From contig JABDMM010000054.1 of the NCBI GenBank assembly GCA_013001465.1, positions 1 to 39,369 on the forward strand: a DNA stretch of 39,369 nt. Direction: 5' to 3'. Below, piece by piece: positions 1 to 7,152 of this stretch. The stretch's first letter is position 1. Every line of letters begins with the position of its first letter. The notes beneath the pieces were generated by a model, which saw nothing but the letters and a program-made list of their open reading frames with translations, was not told the origin of the DNA and did not search any database. The position numbers were made by a program, and so were the translations under genes. The DNA comes from Chitinophagales bacterium. Lineage in GTDB: Bacteria; Bacteroidota; Bacteroidia; Chitinophagales; JABDMM01.

Positions 1-565
1 GTTTAGTGTAGATCGAGGCAAAGTTGCTAGTGTATTCGTCGCCTAGGTTTTGAGGTGCTTTCATGCCGAGGATAATGATTTCAGCTTCCGGTTTTTTACT
101 CTGAACTTCTTCAATGATGCTTCTCAGATTGGATTCGGTAGCTTTCAGATCAAATCCTCGAAGTACATCATTAGCTCCAAGTTCCAGAACGAAAATATCG
201 ATCGGTTGCTTTAGTATCCAGCTGATACGATTTTTTCCTCCGGCTGTCGTTTCACCACTAAGTCCTGCATTTACAACTTTGTAATTCATCTCCAACGAAT
301 CGATCCGTTGCTGAATTAACGATGGAAAGGATTCATCTTCTTCCAATCCATAACCTGCTATAAGACTATTACCAAAGAACAGTATATATTTCTCGCCGTT
401 GGATTCCCGGGTATTCTCGCTTTTGGATTCTTTCTTTGGCGATTTTTGAACTTGTGCTTTGGCTTTTTGTTCTTGATTACATGATGTGGAAATTGTTATG
501 AAGAATAACAGGAAAATGCTTTGGAGCAGGCAGTTATTTACTTTATTGATGAAGTTTATCGTCAT
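1..565 (-). CDS. SGNH/GDSL hydrolase lipoprotein, arylesterase/TesA-like (C-terminus outside the window)
   Basis: The 188 visible residues begin at the ATG complementary to 563-565. Residues 1-28 form a signal peptide ending in a lipobox (STSC, Cys29), so a lipid-anchored envelope protein is predicted. A low-complexity Lys/Glu/Ser linker (about 30-58) precedes the SGNH fold. Block I reads FFGNSLIAGYGL (64-75), with Ser67 as likely nucleophile; block II is GLSGET (Gly about 104) and block III is GANDVLRG (Asn132). The block V Asp-His lies beyond the edge. Block I has Asn where E. coli TesA has Asp (GDSL); I think this is common in Bacteroidota but could not check. Family members hydrolyse acyl esters and thioesters or lysophospholipids. 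It is divergent from an ABC exporter, as tesA is from ybbA-ybbP in E. coli. The substrate is unknown. Confidence 0.85.
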   Translation of the reverse strand, partial: MTINFINKVNNCLLQSIFLLFFITISTSCNQEQKAKAQVQKSPKKESKSENTRESNGEKYILFFGNSLIAGYGLEEDESFPSLIQQRIDSLEMNYKVVNAGLSGETTAGGKNRISWILKQPIDIFVLELGANDVLRGFDLKATESNLRSIIEEVQSKKPEAEIIILGMKAPQNLGDEYTSNFASIYTK

Positions 566-658
566 ATAGTGCTGTTTGGTCGAATGAATATAATTTATGA
601 AATAATCTTTCCACGATTCGGTTTAACTTACTTAGTAAATGCAAAACTAATTTGATTT

Positions 659-1360
659 ATGCGAGATATCCTGAAAGTTGAAAACTTAAGTAAAGTCTAT
701 AAAAGTGGTAGCAAAAACCTTACCGTTTTGGAGGGTATAAACTTCAGTATAAAAGAAGGAGAGGTTTTGTCAATCGTAGGTCCTTCAGGAAGTGGTAAAA
801 CGACTTTGCTTGGTTTATGTGCCGGACTCGATAAAGCCACCACCGGCACAGTGTCTTTTTATGATACTGTGATCAATACACTTACGGAAGATGAACGGGC
901 AGCACTGAGAAGTGAAAATGTCGGTTTCATCTTTCAGAACTTTCAGCTTATCCCTACTTTATCTGCCCTCGAAAATGTGATGATCCCTTTGGAATTGCAG
1001 GGAAACGCAAAAGCAAAACATCGATCTCTTGAATTGCTTGAAAGGGTTGGACTGAGCGATCGCTACGATCACTATCCGACTCAATTATCCGGTGGTGAAC
1101 AACAACGAGTCTCACTGGCCAGAGCTTTTAGCAGTAATCCGAAAATATTATTCGCCGATGAACCTACCGGTAATCTCGATGATGAAACCAGTCACAATGT
1201 AGAATCCCTCATGTTCGAACTGAATAAAGAGGAGAATACCACGCTTGTTATTGTCACCCATGACATGGAATTGGCAGGAAAAACAAAACGGATAATCCAG
1301 CTAAAAGGTGGACACATCGTTTCGGATATGTTGAATGAGCACACAACGGTTAATGCATAG
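659..1360 (+). CDS. ABC transporter ATP-binding protein, YbbA/LolD-like
   Basis: A 233-residue cytosolic ATPase of the MacB/LolD/YbbA type that pairs with FtsX-like permeases. Walker A is GPSGSGKT (41-48), the Q-loop is near 93, the signature is LSGGEQQR (143-150), and Walker B with D-loop is [12 protein letters not shown] (163-174); the H-loop is THD near 200. The sequence between Q-loop and signature matches the LolD/MacB group. The stop at 1358-1360 is immediately followed by the likely permease start at 1362, so the two are co-translated. Divergence from a TesA-like esterase favours a YbbA role (export of a lipid or hydrophobic molecule) over LolD, but the substrate is not known for the family. 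Confidence 0.9.
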   Translation: MRDILKVENLSKVYKSGSKNLTVLEGINFSIKEGEVLSIVGPSGSGKTTLLGLCAGLDKATTGTVSFYDTVINTLTEDERAALRSENVGFIFQNFQLIPTLSALENVMIPLELQGNAKAKHRSLELLERVGLSDRYDHYPTQLSGGEQQRVSLARAFSSNPKILFADEPTGNLDDETSHNVESLMFELNKEENTTLVIVTHDMELAGKTKRIIQLKGGHIVSDMLNEHTTVNA

Positions 1361-1361
1361 C

Positions 1362-3896
1362 ATGAAAAACCTGAAGTTTCTGATCCGGACAGCTTACCGC
1401 GATAGCCGACAAAATCGCGGGAAATTGGCGATGTTCATGTCCTCCATCATTTTGGGAATCGCTGCGCTTGTGGCGATCAATTCATTCAACTATAATCTGG
1501 TTAACGATATAGACCGACAGGCAGCGTCTTTACTAGGCGCGGACCTGACCGTTAACGGCAATCGAGAGATCGCTCCCAAACTTAAAGCAAAATTCGACTC
1601 ATTACCCGGCGAATCCGCACGAGAACTGGAGTTGTTTTCAATGGCGAGCCTGGAGGATGTAAATGAAATGCAGTTTGTTAGGCTGAAAGCGCTTCAGGGC
1701 AACTTCCCGTTTTATGGAAAGTTGAAAACTGTACCTGTAGAAGCAGCAACAGACTTCAGGAATTCCAACGGAGCTTTAGTGGATGATGGATTTATGATAC
1801 AACACGGACTATCCGTTGGGGACTCCATTAAATTGGGATATGCGACATTTTATATTGCTGGAAGACTTCAAAGCGCTTTCGGTAGCGCCGGTGTAACATC
1901 CAGTTTCGCACCGACCATCTATATCAGCTTAAGCGAATTGAATAAAACCAAGCTTGTAAAAGAAGGGAGCCTGGTAGACTATACCTACTACAAAAAGCTA
2001 CCTGAAGGTTTTGATGCTGATGCCTGGGAAGAAGAACAAAAAATGTTGTTCAGGAATGAAGGTATGCGAATAACTACAGTTAAAGAAAGGAAAGAGGCTT
2101 TAAACGAAGCATTCGATATGCTGAATTACTTCCTGAATGCTGTTGCCCTGGTTTCGCTTTTGCTGGGATGTATCGGGGTTGCCAGTAGTGTGTTTATCTA
2201 TGTGAAGAACAAGATACCGTCGATCGCTGTGCTGCGCTGCCTCGGGTTAAAGGGCCGACAAGCATTTCTGATCTACTTTATTCAAATATTCATACTGGGA
2301 AGTATAGCCGTTGCTCTGGGAGCATTCCTAGGAAGCTTCATTCAGTTGATCTTGCCTCTATTGCTTAGCGATTTTCTGCCATTAGAAGTGACAACGGTAC
2401 TTTCATGGAAGGCAATAGGTGAGGGCTTGGTTGTTGGATCTACAGTCACAATTTTGTTTGCTTTGTTACCGCTAATATCGGTGAGAAGGATAAGTCCGCT
2501 TCGAACGCTGCGATCTTCTTTTGAAGAGGAAGAAGGGGAAAGGGATTACTTAAGTTGGTTGGTTTACTTCGGCATCATCATAAGCATCTTCGTTTTTCTT
2601 TGGTATCTGATGTCAGATCTTATAATGTCCGCATACTTTACTGTCGGACTCATCCTGTCATTTGTGCTTCTATATAGCGTCTCCAAAGCGATCATGTGGG
2701 CAGTAAGAAAATACTTTCCACGGAAGTGGAGTTTTGTTTTGAGGCAAGGGCTTGCAAATCTATACCGACCAAACAATCAAACTCAAACCTTATTGATATC
2801 TATAGGTTTGGGCACTGCGGTCTTGGCGATGCTTTTTATAATCCAGGGACTACTGCTGAAAAATGTGCAACAGATGGATGCCGGGAATCAGCCCAACATG
2901 ATCCTGTACGGAATTGAGACCGATCAAAGAGACTCGCTCGCAGCGATGACCCGTGAAAACGGACTTCCACTCATCCAGCAAGTACCTATCGTAACCATAC
3001 GTTTGGAAGAGTGGAAAGGAAGAACAAAAAGTGAATGGCTGGCAGATACTGTAGCGGATATAAGTCGGTGGGCAGCAAACAGAGAGGCACGAGTTACCTA
3101 CCGGGACAGTCTCGATCCGTTTGATAAATTAGTCGCCGGAAAATTTATTGGTGAATATAAAGGAGGGAATGACAGCATATTTGTTTCATTGGGAGCGGAC
3201 TTTGCAGAACAATTGAAAGTCGGCATCGGTGATGAGCTGATCTATAATGTTCAGGGCACACGGATAAAAACCTATGTGAGCAGTCTGCGCAAACTTGATT
3301 TTACAAAAATGCAAGCCCGCTTTTTCATTGTATTTCCAACAGGCGTTTTAGAAGAAGCACCACAATTTCATGTGCTCGTCACAAAGTCACCGGATACAAA
3401 AACGACAGCAGAATTTAGAGGTAAAGTCGTCACCGCATTTCCGAATGTATCGGTAGTAGATCTCGGAATGATCCTGCAGGCACTGGGGGATATACTGGAT
3501 AAAGTATCCTACATCATAAAATTCATGGCGGCCTTCAGTATACTTACCGGACTGATCGTATTGATCAGTTCACTACTCCTCAGCAAATTTCAGCGGATAA
3601 AAGAAAGCGTGTTATTGCGAACGATAGGAGCCAGCAGAAAACAAATACTCCAGATCAACGCAACAGAATATGTGCTGTTGGGAGCGCTATCCGCAGCGAC
3701 AGGCATTTGCATCTCGTTAGCCGGAAGTTTTCTCTTAGCGACATTTGTGTTGGAATTGCCATTCAATATACAATGGTTGCCGATATTAGCAGTTTTTCTT
3801 TTTGTTGTAGGTCTGACCGTTGTGATCGGAATGATCAATACACGGGAGGTGGTGAGTAAGAGTCCATTGGAAGTCTTGAGGAAGGAGGTAGAGTGA
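1362..3896 (+). CDS. FtsX-like ABC permease, YbbP-like
   Basis: A large integral membrane permease of about 844 residues, near the E. coli YbbP length. It has an N-terminal membrane segment (about 22-43), a periplasmic domain, a first FtsX block of three or more segments (about 255-380), two or more central segments (about 400-450), a second periplasmic domain, and a second FtsX block at the C-terminus (about 725-840). The repeated FtsX core motif is seen as AVLRCLGLKGRQA in the first block and LLRTIGASRKQI in the second. An in-frame ATG at 1335 overlaps the ATPase gene by 26 nt; I prefer the ATG at 1362 because it directly follows the upstream stop and gives the usual start (MKNLKFLIRTAYRDSR). 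It should form the exporter with the preceding ATPase. Confidence 0.88.
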   Translation: MKNLKFLIRTAYRDSRQNRGKLAMFMSSIILGIAALVAINSFNYNLVNDIDRQAASLLGADLTVNGNREIAPKLKAKFDSLPGESARELELFSMASLEDVNEMQFVRLKALQGNFPFYGKLKTVPVEAATDFRNSNGALVDDGFMIQHGLSVGDSIKLGYATFYIAGRLQSAFGSAGVTSSFAPTIYISLSELNKTKLVKEGSLVDYTYYKKLPEGFDADAWEEEQKMLFRNEGMRITTVKERKEALNEAFDMLNYFLNAVALVSLLLGCIGVASSVFIYVKNKIPSIAVLRCLGLKGRQAFLIYFIQIFILGSIAVALGAFLGSFIQLILPLLLSDFLPLEVTTVLSWKAIGEGLVVGSTVTILFALLPLISVRRISPLRTLRSSFEEEEGERDYLSWLVYFGIIISIFVFLWYLMSDLIMSAYFTVGLILSFVLLYSVSKAIMWAVRKYFPRKWSFVLRQGLANLYRPNNQTQTLLISIGLGTAVLAMLFIIQGLLLKNVQQMDAGNQPNMILYGIETDQRDSLAAMTRENGLPLIQQVPIVTIRLEEWKGRTKSEWLADTVADISRWAANREARVTYRDSLDPFDKLVAGKFIGEYKGGNDSIFVSLGADFAEQLKVGIGDELIYNVQGTRIKTYVSSLRKLDFTKMQARFFIVFPTGVLEEAPQFHVLVTKSPDTKTTAEFRGKVVTAFPNVSVVDLGMILQALGDILDKVSYIIKFMAAFSILTGLIVLISSLLLSKFQRIKESVLLRTIGASRKQILQINATEYVLLGALSAATGICISLAGSFLLATFVLELPFNIQWLPILAVFLFVVGLTVVIGMINTREVVSKSPLEVLRKEVE

Positions 3897-3926
3897 TGCT
3901 CTGGTTTTTGTTTGTTAAAAAGTCAA

Positions 3927-5513
3927 TTAGTCGTGGTTTATCTTTTCAGGTATTTTGGTCATGGCCAACTCAGTGATGGCTGTAATGGATAAGGAAGGGT
4001 TGACTCCGGGATTTGCCGAGATCATGGACCCATCACAAACCATCATGTTTTCATATCCGAAAACCCGGTTATCCTTGTCGATGACTCCTTCGGTACGATT
4101 TTTCCCCATGACTGCACCACCTAAAATATGGGCGGTGGTGGGAGTTCCAAATAGAACATCGGTGAAATTTGAGTAAGGGATGGCTTTCGTTTTCTCTCCG
4201 ATCACTTTTGCCAGTTTTGAGGCTTCGGGAATAAAGCCACTGGGTACGGCACCTGATTCTACAGTAGTTTTCAACTGCGTGATCTTACCTAATTTGATCC
4301 TCAAGGTACTATCTAATGTTTGCATGAAAAGCAAAATAATGCTTGATTCACTATAGCGCTTCATAAAAAGAGTCTTTAAGAAAGTGATTGGCTTTTTGAT
4401 TATAAGACCAGCTACCCCTAGTATCCTGAATATGGCATATCGATGTTGAACGGATGGCATGGAAAGTAGCCTGAAAAAGCCAGATCCTTTGCCGTATCGC
4501 ACGGGTTCCAGATGGCTATTTTTATCTATCTCCAGTATGGAACCTATCGCAATGCCCTTGGAATAATCTGTACCAGAATTTTGAGTGGAGGATACTACTA
4601 AAAGAGATTCATTATTGGTGCGAACATTACAACCGACCTTGTCAGACAGATTGGGTAATGAGTTGTTTGATTTGAGTTTCAGCAGTAGGGGAACAGTTCC
4701 CATAACTCCTCCTGAAAATATAATATGCTTCCCAATCACTTTTTGCTTTTTTCCTCTTCCTATGCTTTTCTTAAAAAAAACATGATAGCCAGTAGCTCCT
4801 TTGGCCTTATCAATAGGAGTGATGTCATAGACTTCATGCTCTGCAATGATCTCAGCGCCCAGTTGCTGAGCCAGATAGAGATAATTCTTGTCTAAGGTGT
4901 TCTTAGCATTATAACGGCATCCTGTCATGCATGCCCCGCAATAAATGCAGCCTGTGCGTTCGGGACCTTTCCCATTGAAATAGGGATCCGGAACGGTTTC
5001 GCCGGCGGTGCCGAAATGAACTGCAACTTTGGTGGGTGAAAAATGATCTGACCTTCCCAGGTCTTTGGCCAGGTCTTGAATGGCTTTGTCTGCAGGCCCG
5101 AGCATTGGATTTCTTTCTGCTCCAAGCATTCGGTAGGCTTCTTCATAATGCGGCTTCAACTCTTCTTCCCAGTTGCTTAGTTCTCCCCAACTTCCGGAAC
5201 TGAAGAATTCTTTCTTGGGGATCGGTAGTGTGTTTGCATAAGTAAGGGAGCCTCCTCCAACACCTACCCCGGAGAGTATGGAGACATGATTTAAATATGT
5301 GATCTTAAAAAAGCCGAGTAACTTTAACCGTGGTTCCCATAACCATTTCTTCAGGTTCCAGTTGGTTTTGGGAAAATCTTTGGCTTTGAACCATTTGCCT
5401 TTTTCTATCACGAGCACAGTATATCCTTTTTCAGCAAGCCGCAGAGCGCTTACGGAACCTCCGAAACCACTTCCAATGATTACATAGTCATATGTTTCTT
5501 TTAGATCACTCAT
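3927..5513 (-). CDS. GMC-family FAD oxidoreductase, cholesterol-oxidase-like
   Basis: A 528-residue flavoprotein. The N-terminal dinucleotide fold has GSGFGGS (14-20) and the ribose-binding Glu in VLVIEKGKW. SGVGVGGGSLTYAN (about 82-95) is the second FAD motif of the cholesterol-oxidase branch. The C-terminus has the GMC catalytic signature: His462 (HILGGAVMG) and Asn505 (NPGVNPSLSITAI). A cysteine cluster CIYCGACMTGC sits near 187-197; it resembles an Fe-S or zinc motif and deserves a check. No signal peptide. The family oxidises hydroxyls of sterols, terpenes or sugars; here the alcohol is unknown. It is a single gene, its stop 30 nt from the convergent YbbP-like gene. Confidence is high for the family, low for the substrate. 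Confidence 0.88.
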   Translation of the reverse strand: MSDLKETYDYVIIGSGFGGSVSALRLAEKGYTVLVIEKGKWFKAKDFPKTNWNLKKWLWEPRLKLLGFFKITYLNHVSILSGVGVGGGSLTYANTLPIPKKEFFSSGSWGELSNWEEELKPHYEEAYRMLGAERNPMLGPADKAIQDLAKDLGRSDHFSPTKVAVHFGTAGETVPDPYFNGKGPERTGCIYCGACMTGCRYNAKNTLDKNYLYLAQQLGAEIIAEHEVYDITPIDKAKGATGYHVFFKKSIGRGKKQKVIGKHIIFSGGVMGTVPLLLKLKSNNSLPNLSDKVGCNVRTNNESLLVVSSTQNSGTDYSKGIAIGSILEIDKNSHLEPVRYGKGSGFFRLLSMPSVQHRYAIFRILGVAGLIIKKPITFLKTLFMKRYSESSIILLFMQTLDSTLRIKLGKITQLKTTVESGAVPSGFIPEASKLAKVIGEKTKAIPYSNFTDVLFGTPTTAHILGGAVMGKNRTEGVIDKDNRVFGYENMMVCDGSMISANPGVNPSLSITAITELAMTKIPEKINHD

Positions 5514-5568
5514 TTTTGAGTTTTCATGATATTTGGACTTGTAGATCCATCCCTAAAACAATAGGACA

Positions 5569-5582
5569 GTCTAATACTAGAC
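5569..5582. promoter_or_regulatory. Short inverted repeat upstream of the GMC oxidoreductase (possible operator)
   Basis: GTCTA-ATAC-TAGAC, five base pairs around a 4-nt centre, lies about 55-70 bp upstream of the flavoenzyme start at 5513. The position suits an operator, but the repeat is short and could be chance. Confidence 0.2.
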
Positions 5583-5653
5583 AATTTTCAACTATAATAA
5601 CCCTTTTTTACCTCTTGATATTCAATTCATAATTTGGCCAGCTGTATGCAAAT

Positions 5654-5694
5654 AAAAAAGCGCTTCAAAGGCAAGTCCTTCGAAACGCTTTTTT
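5654..5694. terminator. Bidirectional hairpin terminator
   Basis: AAAAAAGCG (5654-5662) pairs with CGCTTTTTT (5686-5694); the stem continues with TTC/GAA (5664-5666, 5682-5684) and AAGG/CCTT (5668-5671, 5677-5680). T-runs are present on both strands. On the minus strand it lies just downstream of the tRNA 3'-end fragment. Confidence 0.75.
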
Positions 5695-5697
5695 TAC

Positions 5698-5716
5698 TAG
5701 TGGGCCCTGTAAGGCT
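5698..5716 (-). repeat. Duplicated tRNA 3' end (19-bp fragment)
   Basis: 5698-5716 matches 5828-5846 at 18 of 19 positions (difference at 5712). It covers the 3' acceptor strand, the 3' half of the T-arm and three bases beyond the tRNA. No other tRNA arm is present here, so it is not a functional gene. It may be a remnant of a tandem tRNA copy or an attachment-site-like duplication. Confidence 0.75.
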
Positions 5717-5750
5717 TCCCGATAGTCGTCGTTTCACTCCTCCATCGGGA
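5717..5750. repeat. Palindromic insertion flanked by a 6-bp direct repeat
   Basis: TCCCGAT (5717-5723) and ATCGGGA (5744-5750) form a 7-bp stem around a 20-nt loop. AGGCTT occurs on both sides (5712-5717 and 5752-5757), like a target-site duplication. It breaks the expected body of the second tRNA copy. Confidence 0.45.
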
Positions 5751-5793
5751 CAGGCTTCTCGCCCTACTCTTGAATTCCTATGTCTTCCAACAA

Positions 5794-5824
5794 AAAAAGC
5801 TAATCTATAACAGATTAGCTTTTT
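5794..5824 (-). terminator. Rho-independent terminator of the CAU tRNA
   Basis: A perfect 13-bp stem, AAAAAGCTAATCT (5794-5806) with AGATTAGCTTTTT (5812-5824), around a 5-nt loop. It starts 7 nt downstream of the tRNA 3' end in the minus direction, and the A-run at 5792-5798 supplies the U-tract. Confidence 0.85.
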
Positions 5825-5830
5825 CTTTAG

Positions 5831-5904
5831 TGGGCCCTGTAGGGCTCGAACCTACGACCCCCTGATTATGAGTCAGATGCTCTAACCAACTGAGCTAAGG
5901 GCCC
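5831..5904 (-). tRNA. tRNA with CAU anticodon (Met or lysidine-modified Ile2)
   Basis: The minus strand gives a complete 74-nt cloverleaf: 7-bp acceptor stem GGGCCCT/AGGGCCC, discriminator A, D-arm GCTC/GAGC, anticodon stem TCTGA/TCAGG (one T-G pair) with loop CTCATAA, and T-arm GTAGG-TTCGAGC-CCTAC. CCA is not encoded. The CAU anticodon fits elongator Met or Ile2. The body (TTAGCTCAGTTGGTTAGAGC, GGTCGTAGGTTCGAG) resembles Bacillus-type Ile2 as I remember it, so Ile2 is a real possibility. It does not look like initiator tRNA, since there is no GGG/CCC run in the anticodon stem. Confidence 0.93.
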
Positions 5905-5976
5905 TTCTCTAAGTTTTCCTGCTTGGAGAACCAGGAGATTGTTTTTTTGGGTATGCAAATATACACTCTTCTTTTG

Positions 5977-6521
5977 AATTGAGGATGGAGAATGGAGGAG
6001 GGAGAGTTTTAGTGTGGCTTCGCCACATCGTTTAATTTATTTTACTTGTCTTTACAATTGCAGTCAAAATTCTTAGAATTTCTTGAAGCTGAATGTTTGC
6101 ATATTTTATCCTCTCAGCATTAATATAATTCGCTTCCAAAACAATTTGGAACCAATATTCCGTTTCTCTTGCTTCTTTGAGTGCAATTGTCATTTTATGG
6201 ATGAAGTCTCTTTTCGATTCTGCCTCCTGGGCTTCATGAACTAATGCTCCGATAGCAGAAGCTGAACGCATTAGTTGTTTCGACAAAATAAACTCACCTT
6301 TATTTGATTTGAGATACTTATAAATATCAATAACACTTAGAGTAAATTTTACAGTTTTTTGTACGATAACATTTTCCTTTCTCACCAGTGCAATCTACAG
6401 TTCTAAGTGTATGAATCGAAATAAGTCAAACGCTTAAATAGGATTTGTCACTTGTATGTTATTGAAGATTCCAGAATATTACGATGTGGCGAAGCCACTC
6501 CACAATTCTCCATCCTCAATT
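5977..6521. mobile_element. Composite inverted-repeat element enclosing a four-helix-bundle gene
   Basis: Two blocks are repeated in inverted order at the ends: 17 bp (5977-5993 against 6505-6521) and 18 bp (6014-6031 against 6481-6498). The inner block contains the hairpin TGTGGC-TTC-GCCACA. The spacers between blocks differ (20 and 6 nt). The left outer arm runs in 7-bp units (GAGGATG, GAGAATG, GAGGAGG, GAGAGTT; 5981-6008). The inner left block begins 1 nt before the stop codon of the enclosed gene, so gene and repeats form one 545-bp unit. Calling it mobile is inference from this architecture. Confidence 0.55.
6032..6385 (-). CDS. Four-helix bundle protein, 23S rRNA intervening-sequence protein family
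   Basis: 117 residues, nearly all helical. It matches the four-helix-bundle/S23 family (TIGR02436-like) through the N-terminal part (FILSKQLMRSASAIGALVHE, about 33-52), AESKRDFIHKMTIALKEARE (about 55-74) and the closing helix. Family members are encoded in intervening sequences of some 23S rRNAs and, in Bacteroidota, as stand-alone genes; they are related to the Avd protein of diversity-generating retroelements. The molecular role of the stand-alone form is unknown. There is no rRNA, reverse transcriptase or template repeat here. Both sides carry matching inverted repeats, and about 95 nt separate the start from the inner right repeat. Confidence 0.85.
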   Translation of the reverse strand: MRKENVIVQKTVKFTLSVIDIYKYLKSNKGEFILSKQLMRSASAIGALVHEAQEAESKRDFIHKMTIALKEARETEYWFQIVLEANYINAERIKYANIQLQEILRILTAIVKTSKIN

Positions 6522-6953
6522 TTCCTTCATTCGTTTCTCCAATTCATCCTCAGGGACATCTTCCTTGTGCTGACCAATAAACCAGCTGTTTCCCATTGGT
6601 CCGGTCACTGATGCGTTTCTATCGCCATAGAATTGATCTGCTGGTTCCCGCACAGATGTCGCTCCGGCTTCTATCGCTTTTTGATAGTACTTATCGCAGT
6701 CATCGCAATAGATGTAGAGCATAGAACTGCTCACGTTTGTTGGGTCATTTGCCCTGCCCATCATGAGCATCGCATTGCCGATCTTCATTTCGGCATGATT
6801 GATCTTGCCTTCGTCGTCTTTCATACTAAGAAGTTCTTCGGCTTCGAAGGCGTTGCTTAGAAAGTCCATAAGAACTTCAACATCTGTCACCACAAGGTAT
6901 GGAGTGATGTTAGTATAGCCTTTAGGTAATCCGTCGCTTGTCATAGTTTTCAA
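6516..6953 (-). CDS. VOC-superfamily (glyoxalase/PhnB-like) protein
   Basis: A 145-residue cytosolic protein with the paired beta-alpha-beta-beta-beta layout of the VOC fold: ITPYLVVTDVEVLMDFLSNA (about 16-35), HAEMKIGNAMLMMG, then a second half with YIYCDDCDKYYQKAIEAGA and GDRNASVTGPMGNSWFIGQH. The closest style is the PhnB/YdeI-type branch. The family includes metal-dependent lyases, isomerases, dioxygenases and antibiotic-binding proteins, and nothing here fixes the reaction. The stop codon (6516-6518) lies inside the outer inverted repeat of the neighbouring element, so the C-terminus may have been reset by the insertion. An octamer array starts 17 nt upstream of its start. Confidence 0.8.
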   Translation of the reverse strand: MKTMTSDGLPKGYTNITPYLVVTDVEVLMDFLSNAFEAEELLSMKDDEGKINHAEMKIGNAMLMMGRANDPTNVSSSMLYIYCDDCDKYYQKAIEAGATSVREPADQFYGDRNASVTGPMGNSWFIGQHKEDVPEDELEKRMKEN

Positions 6954-6970
6954 TTTTTAATGTTCAACGC

Positions 6971-7042
6971 CCTCAATACCTCAATTCCTCAATTCCTCAA
7001 TGCCTCAATGCCTCAATGTCTCAGCGTCTCAATTCCTCAATT
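6971..7042. repeat. Octamer array, unit CCTCAATN
   Basis: Nine consecutive 8-bp units: CCTCAATA, CCTCAATT twice, CCTCAATG three times, TCTCAGCG, TCTCAATT, CCTCAATT. It lies immediately upstream of the VOC gene (start 6953) and so in its leader or promoter region. Units vary mainly at the eighth base. Period and degeneracy match the arrays at 23435-23700 and 35878-35957, though the unit sequence differs. Confidence 0.85.
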
Positions 7043-7082
7043 TTTAAATGTGTTACAATAAATTTAGGAATTTAAATTGTAT

Positions 7083-7113
7083 CCGCAGAAGTGCACAGAG
7101 TTCATACGCAGAG
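7083..7113. repeat. CGCAGAG-type short repeat
   Basis: CCGCAGAA, GCACAGAGTTCA and ACGCAGAG follow one another between the octamer array and the end of the receptor-porin gene. The same word family appears at 12431-12514. Confidence 0.55.
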
Positions 7114-7152
7114 ATCTCAAGAATCTTCTATTGTGCAAGATGAACCAATACT

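Noticed and set aside
5698-5757. A second tRNA gene
   Set aside because: Only the 3' 16 bases of the tRNA are present; no anticodon arm, D-arm or 5' acceptor strand.
6032-6385. Diversity-generating retroelement (Avd-like protein)
   Set aside because: No reverse transcriptase and no template/variable repeat pair in the surrounding sequence; similarity to Avd is at fold-family level only.
6032-6385. Intervening sequence within 23S rRNA
   Set aside because: No rRNA sequence flanks the gene; neighbours are a tRNA and a VOC gene.
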